From Ruegeria discodermiae (GTDB lineage: Bacteria; Pseudomonadota; Alphaproteobacteria; Rhodobacterales; Rhodobacteraceae), in assembly GCF_030758345.1 (NCBI RefSeq), contig NZ_JAVAMO010000021.1:1-64000 (forward strand): DNA of 64,000 nucleotides, written 5' to 3'. Numbering within the stretch: the stretch's first letter is position 1; the number at the start of each line of letters is the position of its first letter. Position numbers and translations under genes: made by a program. Positions 44,795-54,199 of the stretch are shown here, piece by piece. Below the pieces are notes generated by a model that was not told the DNA's origin, made no database searches, and was given only the letters and a program-made list of their open reading frames with translations.

Positions 44795-46216
44795 ATGGCT
44801 GAGAGCCCCTTCCGCCCCTTTGACACCGCCCTTCCGCAGGATGAAGCGCTGGACGTGTTGCGCCACGCCACCAGCGGCGCGGATGACGGGGAACTCTTTG
44901 TCGAGCGCCGCCGGTCCGAGTCGCTGACCTTTGATGACGGGCGGCTGCGCAGCGCCTCTTATGATGCGGCCGAGGGGTTCGGGTTACGCGCGGTCCGGGG
45001 CGAGGTGGCGGGTTATGCCCATTCCACCGATGTCTCGATACCGGCTTTGCGACGGGCGGCGGAAACCGCGCGGCTTGCCGTGGGCGATGGCGGCGGAACG
45101 CTGGCTGATGGCCCCGCCCCCACCAATACCCGCCTTTACACCGATGAAGACCCGATTGCCTCGGCCGAGTTTCCGGTGAAAATCGAAACCCTGCGTGAGA
45201 TTGATGCCTTTACCCGCGACCTTGATTCGCGCGTGGTGCAGGTGACAGCCTCGATCGCCGCCTCGCTGCAAGAGATCGAGATTCTGCGTCCCGACGGCGC
45301 GATTGTGCGTGACACACGCCCGATGACCCGGCTGAACATCTCGGTCATCGTTGAACAGTACGGACGCCGCGAAAGCGGGTCGGCCGGTGGCGGTGGCCGT
45401 GTCGGGCTCGACGGGCTGATCGACCCGGCGGACTGGCAGGCCAGAGCGCGCGAGGCCTTAAGAATCGCCAAGGTGAACCTGGATGCGGTGCCTGCCCCTG
45501 CCGGGGTGATGGAGGTGGCGCTGGGGCCGGGATGGCCCGGCATCCTGCTGCACGAGGCGATCGGCCACGGGCTGGAGGGCGATTTCAACCGCAAGGGCAG
45601 TTCGGCCTTTGCCGGGCTGATGGGCCAGCAAGTGGCGGCCAAATGCGTGACCGTTCTGGATGATGGCACGATCCCGGACCGGCGCGGCTCGATCTCGGTA
45701 GATGACGAGGGTACGCCTTCGGGGCGGACCACGCTGATCGAGGACGGTATTCTGGTGGGCTACATGCAGGACCGGCAAAACGCGCGGCTGATGGGTGTGG
45801 AACCCACCGGCAACGGGCGACGGCAGAGCTACGCCCATAAACCGATGCCACGCATGACCAACACCGTGATGCTGGGCGGCGATGCAAAACCCGAGGATCT
45901 GGTGGCCGACATCAAGGACGGCATCTGGGCGGTCGGTTTTGGCGGCGGTCAGGTGGATATCACCAATGGCAAATTCGTGTTCTCCTGCACCGAGGCCTAC
46001 CGGGTCGAGAACGGCAAGATCGGCGCGCCGGTCAAGGGCGCGACGCTGATCGGGGATGGCCCCTCGGCGCTGCGGCAGGTGCGCGGGTTGGGCAATGACA
46101 TGGCGCTTGATCCCGGCATGGGCACCTGCGGCAAGGATGGGCAATGGGTGCCGGTGGGCGTGGGCCAGCCGACCGTGCTGATGGACGGGCTGACCGTGGG
46201 CGGTTCAGCGACCTGA
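44795..46216 (+). CDS. tldD: metalloprotease TldD
   Basis: A 473-residue member of the TldD/PmbA family. The zinc motif HEAIGHGLEGDF (HExxxH) is clear, and LFVERRRSESLTFDDGRL at the N-terminus and the C-terminal FSCTEAYRVENGKIGAPVKG are conserved. With its partner TldE (PmbA), absent here, it processes modified peptides and degrades antitoxins in other bacteria. The ATG at 44795 is chosen for family length; an FNR box ends 18 bases before it. Confidence 0.95.
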   Translation: MAESPFRPFDTALPQDEALDVLRHATSGADDGELFVERRRSESLTFDDGRLRSASYDAAEGFGLRAVRGEVAGYAHSTDVSIPALRRAAETARLAVGDGGGTLADGPAPTNTRLYTDEDPIASAEFPVKIETLREIDAFTRDLDSRVVQVTASIAASLQEIEILRPDGAIVRDTRPMTRLNISVIVEQYGRRESGSAGGGGRVGLDGLIDPADWQARAREALRIAKVNLDAVPAPAGVMEVALGPGWPGILLHEAIGHGLEGDFNRKGSSAFAGLMGQQVAAKCVTVLDDGTIPDRRGSISVDDEGTPSGRTTLIEDGILVGYMQDRQNARLMGVEPTGNGRRQSYAHKPMPRMTNTVMLGGDAKPEDLVADIKDGIWAVGFGGGQVDITNGKFVFSCTEAYRVENGKIGAPVKGATLIGDGPSALRQVRGLGNDMALDPGMGTCGKDGQWVPVGVGQPTVLMDGLTVGGSAT

Positions 46217-46312
46217 ACGGGAGATCCGTCAAACTTCGGTAAATTTGCGCCGATTCATAGGATGTTAACCTCGTGAGTCGTACACCGGTTCTGCACAGAA
46301 GCGGAGCCACGG

Positions 46313-47464
46313 ATGACCGAAGATCACATTTCTTCCTATCACCCCCCACTCCCACCCACCACGGAAGACGATCAGATTGCGTGGCTCCGTCTTCTGCGCT
46401 CGAGACGGGTTGGTCCGGCGACATTTCGTCGGCTCATGTCGGAACATGGCACAGCGCAGAATGCGCTGGTGGCGTTGCCCGAAGTGGCACGCAAGGCCGG
46501 GGTCGAGGATTATGAAACATGTCCCCCCGGTGTGATCGAGGCAGAGTTCAAGGCCGCAAAAGCCGCCCGCGCGCGGCTTTTGTGCCTGGGCGATCCGGAC
46601 TATCCGCGCCAGTTGATCGACCTGAACGACGCGCCGCCGATTCTCTGGGCGATGGGGGATGTGTCGCTGCTGCACCGTCCGATCATCGCCATGGTTGGTG
46701 CGCGCAACAGCTCATCACTTGGGACCCGCATGGCCCGGGCGCTGGCCCATGATCTGGGGGCGCAGGGTTTTGTGATCGTGTCAGGGCTGGCCCGCGGCAT
46801 CGATACCGCCGCGCATCTGGCCGCGCTCAAGACCGGGACCATTGCCGTCATGGCGGGCGGCGTCGACGTAATTTACCCTGCTGAAAACACCCATCTGGCG
46901 GGGGATATCGCGATGCAGGGTCTGCGACTCTCCGAACAACCTGCCCGCCTGTCGCCACAGGCGCGGCATTTTCCGCGCCGCAATCGAATCATCTCTGGCC
47001 TGGCGCGGGCCGTTGTGGTGGTGGAGGCTGCCGCCAAATCCGGCAGTCTGATCACCGCGCGCGATGCGCTGGATCAAGGGCGCGAGGTGCTGGCCGTGCC
47101 CGGCCATCCCTTTGATGCGCGGGCGGCAGGCTGTAACCATCTGATCCGTGACGGCGCGCAACTGGTGCGCAATGCCGAGGACGTGATCGCCGCATTACCA
47201 GCCGAGGAGGTCACCGCACCGCAGCCCGACCTTAACACGCTGATGCAGGACCTGCCGCAAACGCCTCAGACGCGGAGCCTGCGCGACACCGCCCAGTTGC
47301 ACGGTCAGATCCTGAACCGCCTCGGCCCCTCTCCGATCGCCGAAGATCAGTTGATCCGCGATATCGGCGCCGCGCCCGCCGAAATAGGACCCGCCATCGT
47401 GGATCTGGAACTTGATGGCAAGATCCAGCGACAGGCGGGTGGTTTATTGGCCCTTGCGCATTGA
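46313..47464 (+). CDS. dprA: DNA processing protein DprA
   Basis: A 383-residue protein with the central Rossmann-like DprA/Smf domain (from about residue 85: CLGDPDYPRQLIDLNDAPPI, MVGARNSSSLGTRMA, VSGLARGIDTAAH, VAVPGH-type ending EVLAVPGHPFD). A C-terminal winged helix (ILNRLGPSPIAEDQLIRDIG) is also present. It loads RecA on incoming single-stranded DNA in transformation. Relatives also use it to take up gene transfer agent DNA. A GTTAAC element lies 44 bases upstream of the start. Confidence 0.92.
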   Translation: MTEDHISSYHPPLPPTTEDDQIAWLRLLRSRRVGPATFRRLMSEHGTAQNALVALPEVARKAGVEDYETCPPGVIEAEFKAAKAARARLLCLGDPDYPRQLIDLNDAPPILWAMGDVSLLHRPIIAMVGARNSSSLGTRMARALAHDLGAQGFVIVSGLARGIDTAAHLAALKTGTIAVMAGGVDVIYPAENTHLAGDIAMQGLRLSEQPARLSPQARHFPRRNRIISGLARAVVVVEAAAKSGSLITARDALDQGREVLAVPGHPFDARAAGCNHLIRDGAQLVRNAEDVIAALPAEEVTAPQPDLNTLMQDLPQTPQTRSLRDTAQLHGQILNRLGPSPIAEDQLIRDIGAAPAEIGPAIVDLELDGKIQRQAGGLLALAH

Positions 47465-47664
47465 CCGCTGGCCGAGATGGGCATTCTTGCATCAAAGATC
47501 GGAGTGGACCCTATCGGAGCCCCTCTCATCCCCGGTCGCGCACCTGCAGAAAATCGCGACCTTTCGTCGGGGCAGGTTCTGGCGGATTGACAATTCCCTC
47601 TTGCAACCCACATGTTGCCCGGCCATAGAACGCGCCGTGTCCGTTGCATGAGGTCTGACGATAA

Positions 47665-50313
47665 ATGCCTGTAGTTGTTGTAGAATCCCCTGCCAAGGCA
47701 AAAACGATCAACAAATATCTTGGCTCTGACTACACGGTTCTGGCCTCTTACGGCCATGTGCGTGACCTGCCGCCCAAGGATGGATCGGTCGATACCGAGC
47801 ATGAATTTGACATGAAATGGGAGGTCGGAACTGACAGCCGCAAACATGTCAAAGCCATCGCCGACGCGCTCAAGGACGACAACGAGTTGATCCTCGCAAC
47901 CGACCCCGACCGCGAGGGCGAGGCGATCAGCTGGCATCTGCAGGAGGCGCTGACCAAGCGCCGCTCGATCAAGAAGGACACGCCGGTCAGCCGGGTGGTG
48001 TTCAACGCCATCACCAAATCCGCCGTGACCGAGGCGATGCAGAACCCGCGCCAGGTCGACATGCCGCTGGTCGAGGCCTATCTGGCCCGCCGCGCGCTGG
48101 ACTATCTGGTGGGCTTCAACCTGTCCCCCGTTCTGTGGCGCAAGCTGCCCGGCGCAAAATCGGCGGGCCGCGTGCAATCGGTCTGCCTGCGCCTGATCGT
48201 CGAACGCGAGATGGAGATCGAAGCCTTCAAGCCGGTGGAATACTGGTCCGTAAAGGCCCTGTTCGAAACCCCGCGTGGCCAGACCTATGAGGCGCGGCTG
48301 ACCACGCTGGCGGGCAAGAAGCTCGACAAGCACGATATCGGCAATGTCACCCAGGCCGAGCTGGCCGTGCAGGCGATCACCAGCCGCGCGCTGAGTGTCG
48401 CTGCGGTCGAGGCGAAACCCGCCGCCCGCAACCCTTCTGCCCCGTTCATGACCTCGACCCTGCAACAGGAAGCCAGCCGCAAATTCGGCATGGGCGCGCG
48501 CCAGACCATGAGCACGGCGCAGCGGCTCTACGAGGCGGGCTATATTACCTATATGCGAACCGACGGGATCGACATGGCGCCCGAGGCGGTCACTGCGGCG
48601 CGCGACGCGATCAAGGATCGGTTTGGCTCGCAATACGTGCCCGACAGCCCGCGTATGTACAAGAACAAGGCGAAGAACGCGCAGGAAGCGCATGAGTGTA
48701 TCCGCCCCACGGATATGACGCGCGATGCCGAGGCGCTGAAGCTGAAGGAACCGGATCAGCGCAAGCTCTATGATCTGATCTGGAAACGCACACTGGCCTG
48801 CCAGATGGCGGCGGCGCGGCTGGAGCGAACCACGGTCGATATCGCCAGCGATGACGGCCAGGTGGGCCTGCGCGCCACCGGTCAGGTGGTGCTGTTTGAC
48901 GGGTTTATGCGCGTTTATGAAGAAGGCCGCGACGATGTGGCCGATGATGACGACAAGCGCCTGCCCCAGATCATGCAGGGCGAGCGGGCGGTCTTCGCCA
49001 AGACCTCGCTCGCCGATCAGTTCGCCAAGGCCACCGGCGAGGCGCAGGTGACCGAAGGCGCAAAAGTAGCCAAAGAAGCGGTGCTGGCCGAAAACGAGGC
49101 GGTTCTGGCGCTGCAACACCACACCCAGCCGCCTCCGCGCTATACCGAGGCGACGCTGGTCAAGCGGATGGAAGAGCTGGGGATCGGACGCCCCTCGACC
49201 TATGCCTCGATCGTGACGACGATTCAGGACCGCGAATATGTGCGCAAGGACAAGAACCGGCTGATCCCCGAGGAAAAGGGCCGCATCGTCACCATCTTCC
49301 TGCTGAATTTCTTCCGCCAATATGTGGGCTATGAATTCACCGCCAATCTGGAAGAGCAGCTCGACAATGTCAGCGCCGGGGATGCCGATTACAAGGATCT
49401 GTTGGGCCGGTTTTGGCGCGATTTTTCTGCGGCGATCGCCGAAACTTCGGAACTGCGCATCACCGAAGTGCTCGACAAGTTGGACGAGGCGCTGGCCCCC
49501 CAGCTTTATCCGCCGCGCGAGGATGGCTCGGACCCGCGGATCTGCCCCAAATGCGGCGTGGGTCAATTGCATCTGAAAACCTCGCGGACCGGCGGCTTTG
49601 TCGGCTGCGGCAACTATCCCGAATGTCGCTATACCCGCCCGATCAGTGGCGACGCCGATGACACGGGCGACCGGGTGCTGGGTGAGGACGAGGGCGACGA
49701 GATCAGCCTGAAGAAGGGCCGATTCGGGCCGTATGTACAGCGTGGCGAGCCCACCGAAGAGAATAAGAAGCCTCCGCGCGCCAGCCTGCCCAAAGGCTGG
49801 TCGCCGGATGATCTGGACCTTGAGAAGGCGCTTATGCTGCTCTCACTGCCCCGCGAGGTCGGCGCGCATCCCGAGGATGGCGAGATGATCGAGGCCGGGA
49901 TCGGGCGCTATGGCCCCTTCGTGAAACATGGCCGCCTCTATGCCAACCTCAAGGACGCGGATGAGGTGTTCACCATCGGCATGAACCGCGCGGTCGAGGT
50001 GCTGGCGCAAAAGGCCGCCTCGCGCGGTGGGCGTGGTGCGGCGGTCAAGCCCTTGAAGGAATTGGGCGAACACCCGGCAGAGGGCGGTCCGGTGAACGTG
50101 ATGGAGGGCCGCTATGGGCCTTATGTCAAATGGGCGAAGGTGAACGCCACCTTGCCCAAGGACGTGGAGCCCGCCGACGTGACCATGTTGATGGCTGTCG
50201 AGTTGATAGCCGAAAAGGCCGCAAAGAAGGGTGGGCGCAAGAAGGCCGCTCCAAAGAAGAAAGCCGCGCCCAAGAAAGCGACAGCGAAAAAGGCTGCGGC
50301 GAAGGACGCCTGA
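47665..50313 (+). CDS. topA: DNA topoisomerase I
   Basis: An 882-residue type IA topoisomerase that relaxes negative supercoils. The N-terminal TOPRIM domain starts at VVVESPAKAKTINKYL and contains ATDPDREGEAISWHL. The catalytic tyrosine is Y296 in YITYMRTDG. One four-cysteine zinc finger follows the core (CPKCGVGQLHLKTSRTGGF, then CGNYPEC), and after it come several TOPO-C repeats (FGPYVQRG, YGPFVKHG, YGPYVKWAK). The last 30 or so residues are almost only lysine and alanine. A gap of 200 bases separates it from dprA. Confidence 0.97.
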   Translation: MPVVVVESPAKAKTINKYLGSDYTVLASYGHVRDLPPKDGSVDTEHEFDMKWEVGTDSRKHVKAIADALKDDNELILATDPDREGEAISWHLQEALTKRRSIKKDTPVSRVVFNAITKSAVTEAMQNPRQVDMPLVEAYLARRALDYLVGFNLSPVLWRKLPGAKSAGRVQSVCLRLIVEREMEIEAFKPVEYWSVKALFETPRGQTYEARLTTLAGKKLDKHDIGNVTQAELAVQAITSRALSVAAVEAKPAARNPSAPFMTSTLQQEASRKFGMGARQTMSTAQRLYEAGYITYMRTDGIDMAPEAVTAARDAIKDRFGSQYVPDSPRMYKNKAKNAQEAHECIRPTDMTRDAEALKLKEPDQRKLYDLIWKRTLACQMAAARLERTTVDIASDDGQVGLRATGQVVLFDGFMRVYEEGRDDVADDDDKRLPQIMQGERAVFAKTSLADQFAKATGEAQVTEGAKVAKEAVLAENEAVLALQHHTQPPPRYTEATLVKRMEELGIGRPSTYASIVTTIQDREYVRKDKNRLIPEEKGRIVTIFLLNFFRQYVGYEFTANLEEQLDNVSAGDADYKDLLGRFWRDFSAAIAETSELRITEVLDKLDEALAPQLYPPREDGSDPRICPKCGVGQLHLKTSRTGGFVGCGNYPECRYTRPISGDADDTGDRVLGEDEGDEISLKKGRFGPYVQRGEPTEENKKPPRASLPKGWSPDDLDLEKALMLLSLPREVGAHPEDGEMIEAGIGRYGPFVKHGRLYANLKDADEVFTIGMNRAVEVLAQKAASRGGRGAAVKPLKELGEHPAEGGPVNVMEGRYGPYVKWAKVNATLPKDVEPADVTMLMAVELIAEKAAKKGGRKKAAPKKKAAPKKATAKKAAAKDA

Positions 50314-50390
50314 AGCGGCAGTTCCTGCGCGGTCACAAATCCAAGGCGCATTGCGCGGGCGTGCCCGTCCGGGCAGGCGGGGCGCGTCAC

Positions 50391-50975
50391 CTATCGATGT
50401 TCTGCACCCGCTGACACCACAAGCCGCTCCAGCACAGTGATATAAGGCGCGGCCTCAGCCCCTTCGGCGATGGCCAGCGCAGCGCGGTCGTAAGCTGCGG
50501 AAAGTGTGATCGCCAACGCCTCCAACTCGGCCGCGTCGAGATCGGGGGCCGCATGGGACAACCCGGCGCGCAGGCTGGCCCGCCCGCCCCCGGCATCGAT
50601 TGCATCCATTTCATCCCAGCCCAGAACCGCCGGGCCGTCCACCAGCAGCAATCGGGCCCGTCCCGGCGCGGCCATGGCTTCGAAATACGCGGCGCTGCCC
50701 TGGGCCAGCGGGTTCTGATCTGGATCGGCTGCCCTATCGATGGCCTGCGCCAGCGCCGCGGCTTCGGCAGCAACCACGGCGCGGAACAGATCCTCTTTGT
50801 CCTTGTAGTGATGATAGAGCGCGCCGCGCGTCACCTCAGCCGCTTTCACGATCTCGGGGGTGGAGGTCTCGGCATAGCCCTTGTCCAGGAAAAGCCGCCG
50901 CGCCGCTGCGATCAGACGCGCCTTCATCGCCGCCCGGCGGTCGGCATTGGGAATCGCTTCAGGTTTCTCTTGCAT
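50391..50975 (-). CDS. TetR/AcrR family regulator of the adjacent VOC gene
   Basis: A 194-residue regulator. The HTH occupies about residues 17-63: [20 protein letters not shown], then [20 protein letters not shown]. The C-terminal ligand domain is variable. Two near-identical 15-bp operators lie between it and the divergent VOC gene; the nearer one touches its own start. It is therefore inferred to repress both genes. Inducer unknown. Confidence 0.88.
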   Translation of the reverse strand: MQEKPEAIPNADRRAAMKARLIAAARRLFLDKGYAETSTPEIVKAAEVTRGALYHHYKDKEDLFRAVVAAEAAALAQAIDRAADPDQNPLAQGSAAYFEAMAAPGRARLLLVDGPAVLGWDEMDAIDAGGGRASLRAGLSHAAPDLDAAELEALAITLSAAYDRAALAIAEGAEAAPYITVLERLVVSAGAEHR

Positions 50976-50976
50976 G

Positions 50977-50991
50977 CATACAGCCTGTATG
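50977..50991. promoter_or_regulatory. operator 1 of the TetR-VOC divergent region
   Basis: CATACAG-C-CTGTATG, a perfect 7+1+7 palindrome, starts two bases upstream of the TetR gene's ATG and so covers its ribosome binding region. It has the same half sites as operator 2, with centres exactly 30 bp apart. Confidence 0.8.
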
Positions 50992-51006
50992 TTTATTTGT
51001 CACATA

Positions 51007-51021
51007 CATACAGACTGTATG
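51007..51021. promoter_or_regulatory. operator 2 of the TetR-VOC divergent region
   Basis: CATACAG-A-CTGTATG, a perfect 7+1+7 palindrome, ends 20 bases before the VOC gene ATG. A TTGTCA at 50997-51002 and a TGCATA at 51020-51025 (17-base spacing) could form the VOC promoter, with the operator in the spacer. Confidence 0.8.
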
Positions 51022-51041
51022 CATATCGGAGGAAACGCAAG

Positions 51042-51467
51042 ATGAAGACCACACAATATTATCCCGTGATCCAGACCGAAGATGTTGCTGGCACCGCTGC
51101 TTTCTACGAGGCCCATTTCGGCTTTCGCCCGGCCTTCAGCGCCGATTGGTATGTGCATCTGCAATCCAAAAGCGACCCGTCGGTAAATCTCGCCGTGCTG
51201 GATGCCCATCACGAGACCATTCCCGAACCGGGGCGCGGCGCGGTGGGCGGCGTGATCCTGAATTTCGAAGTTGCCGATGCGGCGCAGGAATATCAGCGCC
51301 TGAACAACGCTGGCCTGCCAATGCTCAAGCCGCTCACTGACGAGGCGTTTGGCCAGCGCCACTTCATCACGCAGGACCCCAATGGCGTTTTGATTGACAT
51401 CATCACGCCAATCCCGCCTTCGGCGGAATTTGCTGCGCAGTATACCGAAGATGCGCTGCCTGGCTGA
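51042..51467 (+). CDS. VOC-superfamily glyoxalase-like protein under TetR control
   Basis: A 141-residue single-domain VOC protein. The two half-modules are visible ([20 protein letters not shown] at the start; [19 protein letters not shown] in the middle), with the closing [18 protein letters not shown] containing a conserved histidine and aspartate. The function could be a lyase, dioxygenase or sequestering protein for a xenobiotic or antibiotic. GGAGGA lies 8 bases before the ATG, a strong RBS. It is paired with the divergent TetR gene, which suggests induction by a small molecule. Confidence 0.82.
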   Translation: MKTTQYYPVIQTEDVAGTAAFYEAHFGFRPAFSADWYVHLQSKSDPSVNLAVLDAHHETIPEPGRGAVGGVILNFEVADAAQEYQRLNNAGLPMLKPLTDEAFGQRHFITQDPNGVLIDIITPIPPSAEFAAQYTEDALPG

Positions 51468-51566
51468 CCCAATATCCGTAGAAATACTCGCCCACCCAAG
51501 TTTCGTTGACTTCACGGTAACGCGGCGGCACAACCTGTCGCGTCACCAGGATTTGGGGAGCTATCC

Positions 51567-52289
51567 ATGAATAAACTCTATCCCGACGCCGATGCCGCGT
51601 TGGAGGGCGTGCTGAAGGACGGCATGCTGATCGCGGCGGGCGGGTTCGGCCTGTGCGGTATTCCGGAATTGCTGCTCGAGGCGATCAAACGCTCGGGCGT
51701 CAAGGACCTGGCCTTTGCCAGCAACAATGCTGGCGTCGACGATTTCGGGATCGGCATTCTGTTGCAGACCCGACAGGTCAGCAAGATGATCAGCTCTTAC
51801 GTGGGCGAGAATGCCGAGTTCATGCGCCAGTATCTGAGCGGCGAGCTGGAGCTTGAGTTCAACCCGCAGGGCACTCTGGCCGAACGCATGCGCGCCGGTG
51901 GCGCGGGCATCCCCGGCTTCTACACCAAGACCGGTGTGGGTACCGTGATCGCCGAGGGCAAGGAACACAAAGACTTCCCCACAGGCCCCGATGGCCAGCC
52001 CGAGACATATATTATGGAGCAAGGCATTTTTGCCGATCTGTCCATCGTGAAAGCCTGGAAGGCGGATGAGACCGGCAACCTGGTTTTCCGCAAGACCGCG
52101 CGCAACTTCAACCAGCCCGCTGCCACCTGTGGACGGATCTGCGTGGCCGAGGTCGAAGAGATCGTGCCGACCGGCTCACTGGACCCGGATTCGATCCACC
52201 TGCCCGGCATCTATGTGCATCGCGTGATCAGCGGCAGCCATGAAAAGCGCATCGAACAGCGCACCACCCGCAAGAAGGAGACCGCCTGA
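51567..52289 (+). CDS. scoA: 3-oxoacid CoA-transferase subunit A
   Basis: A 240-residue alpha subunit of succinyl-CoA:3-ketoacid CoA-transferase. The [19 protein letters not shown] glycine-rich start, [20 protein letters not shown] and the [16 protein letters not shown] region are conserved. With ScoB it transfers CoA from succinyl-CoA to acetoacetate in ketone body and polyhydroxybutyrate use. Its stop overlaps the scoB start (TGATG). GGGGAG lies about 8 bases upstream. Confidence 0.93.
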   Translation: MNKLYPDADAALEGVLKDGMLIAAGGFGLCGIPELLLEAIKRSGVKDLAFASNNAGVDDFGIGILLQTRQVSKMISSYVGENAEFMRQYLSGELELEFNPQGTLAERMRAGGAGIPGFYTKTGVGTVIAEGKEHKDFPTGPDGQPETYIMEQGIFADLSIVKAWKADETGNLVFRKTARNFNQPAATCGRICVAEVEEIVPTGSLDPDSIHLPGIYVHRVISGSHEKRIEQRTTRKKETA

Positions 52290-52918
52290 TGCCCTGGGAT
52301 CGGAACCAAATGGCCGCCCGCGCGGCGCAGGAATTGCAGGATGGCTGGTATGTGAACCTCGGCATCGGCATCCCGACGCTGGTGTCGAACTACATCCCCG
52401 ATGATGTGCATGTGACGCTGCAGTCCGAAAACGGCATGCTGGGCATGGGCCCCTTCCCTTATGAAGGCGAAGAGGACCCCGATCTGATCAATGCGGGCAA
52501 GCAGACGATCACCGAACTGCCTCAGACCGCCTATTTCGACAGCGCCCAGAGCTTTGCGATGATCCGTGGCGGCAAGATCGCGATGGCGATCCTGGGCGCG
52601 ATGGAAGTGGATGAAAACGGTGATCTGGCCAACTGGATGATCCCCGGCAAACTGGTCAAGGGCATGGGTGGTGCGATGGATCTGGTCGCGGGCGTCGGCC
52701 GCGTGGTGGTGGTGATGGATCACACCAACAAGCATGGCGACAGCAAAGTGCTCAAGGAATGCACCCTGCCGCTGACCGGCAAAGGCGTCGTCGATCGCAT
52801 CATCACCAATCTGGGCGTTCTGGATGTTGTAGATGGCGGATTGAAGATCGTGGAACTGGCCGAGGGCGTCAGCGAAGACGAAATGCGCGCCGCAACGCAG
52901 GCAACGCTGGTCGACTGA
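52289..52918 (+). CDS. scoB: 3-oxoacid CoA-transferase subunit B
   Basis: A 209-residue beta subunit. The N-terminus reads [20 protein letters not shown] and the catalytic glutamate is E47 in [12 protein letters not shown], which forms the glutamyl-CoA intermediate. [20 protein letters not shown] is also conserved. It is translationally coupled to scoA and followed by a terminator-like hairpin. Confidence 0.93.
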   Translation: MPWDRNQMAARAAQELQDGWYVNLGIGIPTLVSNYIPDDVHVTLQSENGMLGMGPFPYEGEEDPDLINAGKQTITELPQTAYFDSAQSFAMIRGGKIAMAILGAMEVDENGDLANWMIPGKLVKGMGGAMDLVAGVGRVVVVMDHTNKHGDSKVLKECTLPLTGKGVVDRIITNLGVLDVVDGGLKIVELAEGVSEDEMRAATQATLVD

Positions 52919-52940
52919 ACGATCTTTCGAACAAATTCAT

Positions 52941-52969
52941 GGCCCCTGCCACCGCGCGGGGGCCGTTTT
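52941..52969 (+). terminator. terminator of scoAB
   Basis: GGCCCC (52941-52946) pairs with GGGGCC (52959-52964), followed by GTTTT, 22 bases after the scoB stop. The stem is short but fully GC. Confidence 0.6.
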
Positions 52970-52982
52970 CATGTCTCGCGGA

Positions 52983-53849
52983 TCAGTTCATGACCGTAAA
53001 GACGCAACCATCCGTGATAAGCTCGGGCGGCGTGGCGCAGAGGCCCCGGGCGGTCTGAAACGCGGCCAGCACCTTTGGCACATAGTCGCGGGTTTCGGCA
53101 AAGGGCGGCACCCCCTTGTGTGTCCGCACTGATCCCTCGCCAGCATTATAGCCTGCCAGCACCAGAATCGGATCGTTGTCGAACTCGTTCATCAGCCAAT
53201 CCAGGTATTTGACGCCCCCGGCGATGTTGTCCTGCGGCGACAGACTGTCCTCAACGCCGAAACGCTCGGCTGTGGCGGGCATCAACTGCATCAACCCTTG
53301 CGCCCCGGCCCCGCTGACCGCATCGGGTTTGCCAGAGGATTCCACCGCGATCACCGCCAATACCAGCGCGGGCGAGACATTTGTGCCAACGGTGGATTGC
53401 AGGATCGGTACGCCGCGCTCTTTTGCGATATCCTGCATCGATTGCAGGCGCGGCGCGGCGACCCCCCCATCGCTGACCGCCTGCATTGCCTCGTTCAGAC
53501 GCCCCGGCTTCGAATCCGCCATCGCCGGAGAGACCTTGTCCCAGAACCACGCATAGCTGGCCTTGGGACGATCCGGTGCAGCGTTCGGCGCATTTGGGAC
53601 CTGCGGCGCTGCGGGCGCCATGACGACCTCTTCAACGGGTTCCCGATAGCCGGTCGATGGCGCGAAGGGGGCTTTGGCATGTTCTTCAGGGGATATTTGC
53701 ACATTGATCCGCGCGCCCGACCCGGCGGATGGCGGCTTCACACGTTTCGACAGGGCCTCGGCCAGGCCGGACTCGGGCACACCCGCGCCCAATACAAGAC
53801 CTGTGGTGACGACGAGTCCCCCCAGCCTCAAGGATTTGTTGAGAAACAT
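52983..53849 (-). CDS. lytic transglycosylase (SLT domain)
   Basis: A 288-residue exported murein hydrolase with a signal peptide (about residues 1-30, RLGGLVVTTGLVLGAGVPE). After a proline/alanine-rich linker, the SLT domain occupies about residues 160-275: VIAVESSGKPDAVSGAGAQG with the catalytic glutamate, GLMQLMPATAERFGV, and VLAGYNAGEGSV. It cleaves peptidoglycan to 1,6-anhydro ends. It is divergent from the Tad pilus genes, and opening the wall for the pilus is possible but not shown. Confidence 0.88.
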   Translation of the reverse strand: MFLNKSLRLGGLVVTTGLVLGAGVPESGLAEALSKRVKPPSAGSGARINVQISPEEHAKAPFAPSTGYREPVEEVVMAPAAPQVPNAPNAAPDRPKASYAWFWDKVSPAMADSKPGRLNEAMQAVSDGGVAAPRLQSMQDIAKERGVPILQSTVGTNVSPALVLAVIAVESSGKPDAVSGAGAQGLMQLMPATAERFGVEDSLSPQDNIAGGVKYLDWLMNEFDNDPILVLAGYNAGEGSVRTHKGVPPFAETRDYVPKVLAAFQTARGLCATPPELITDGCVFTVMN

Positions 53850-54199
53850 CTGCTCTTCTCATCGTTATTTTGAGTCTTTCTCCCCCCAAACAGGGCTCTT
53901 AGACCAGAAAAACTGTATGAAATGAGGCATTTTCGCCCAAATTGCCGCCATTTTGCATCGCCCACCAACGCACAAGAAAAAAACCCACGTATAGTTTTTC
54001 TTAAAAATCAAAAGGTTATCAATTTTATGAGCGAAAAGTTAAACTTAGGCACGAAAATCCGCGTTTTGGCCCAATTCCTGCCACGCGGAACAGGCAAAAC
54101 TCTATGCATACCACGACGGACACGGGCCACGAGAGAGAGACGGTTCAAACGGACGGCGAGGTTAACGAAACATACCGTGATCCTTAGGAGGGACATACA
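53850..54199. other. 350-base AT-rich region upstream of the pilin gene
   Basis: No convincing gene. The GC content is much lower than the surroundings, with A- and T-runs, which fits a promoter and leader for a highly expressed pilin. A sigma54-like element (TGGCCC-N6-TGC, 54067-54081; GG and GC separated by 10 bases) would place a start about 100 bases before the pilin ATG. A GTTAAC palindrome lies at 54161-54166. AGGAGG at 54186-54191 is the pilin ribosome binding site. Confidence 0.5.

Noticed and set aside
47347-49572. 741-codon open frame antisense to dprA end and topA
   Set aside because: It is a shadow of topA; repetitive arginine/glycine/leucine composition and no recognisable domain.
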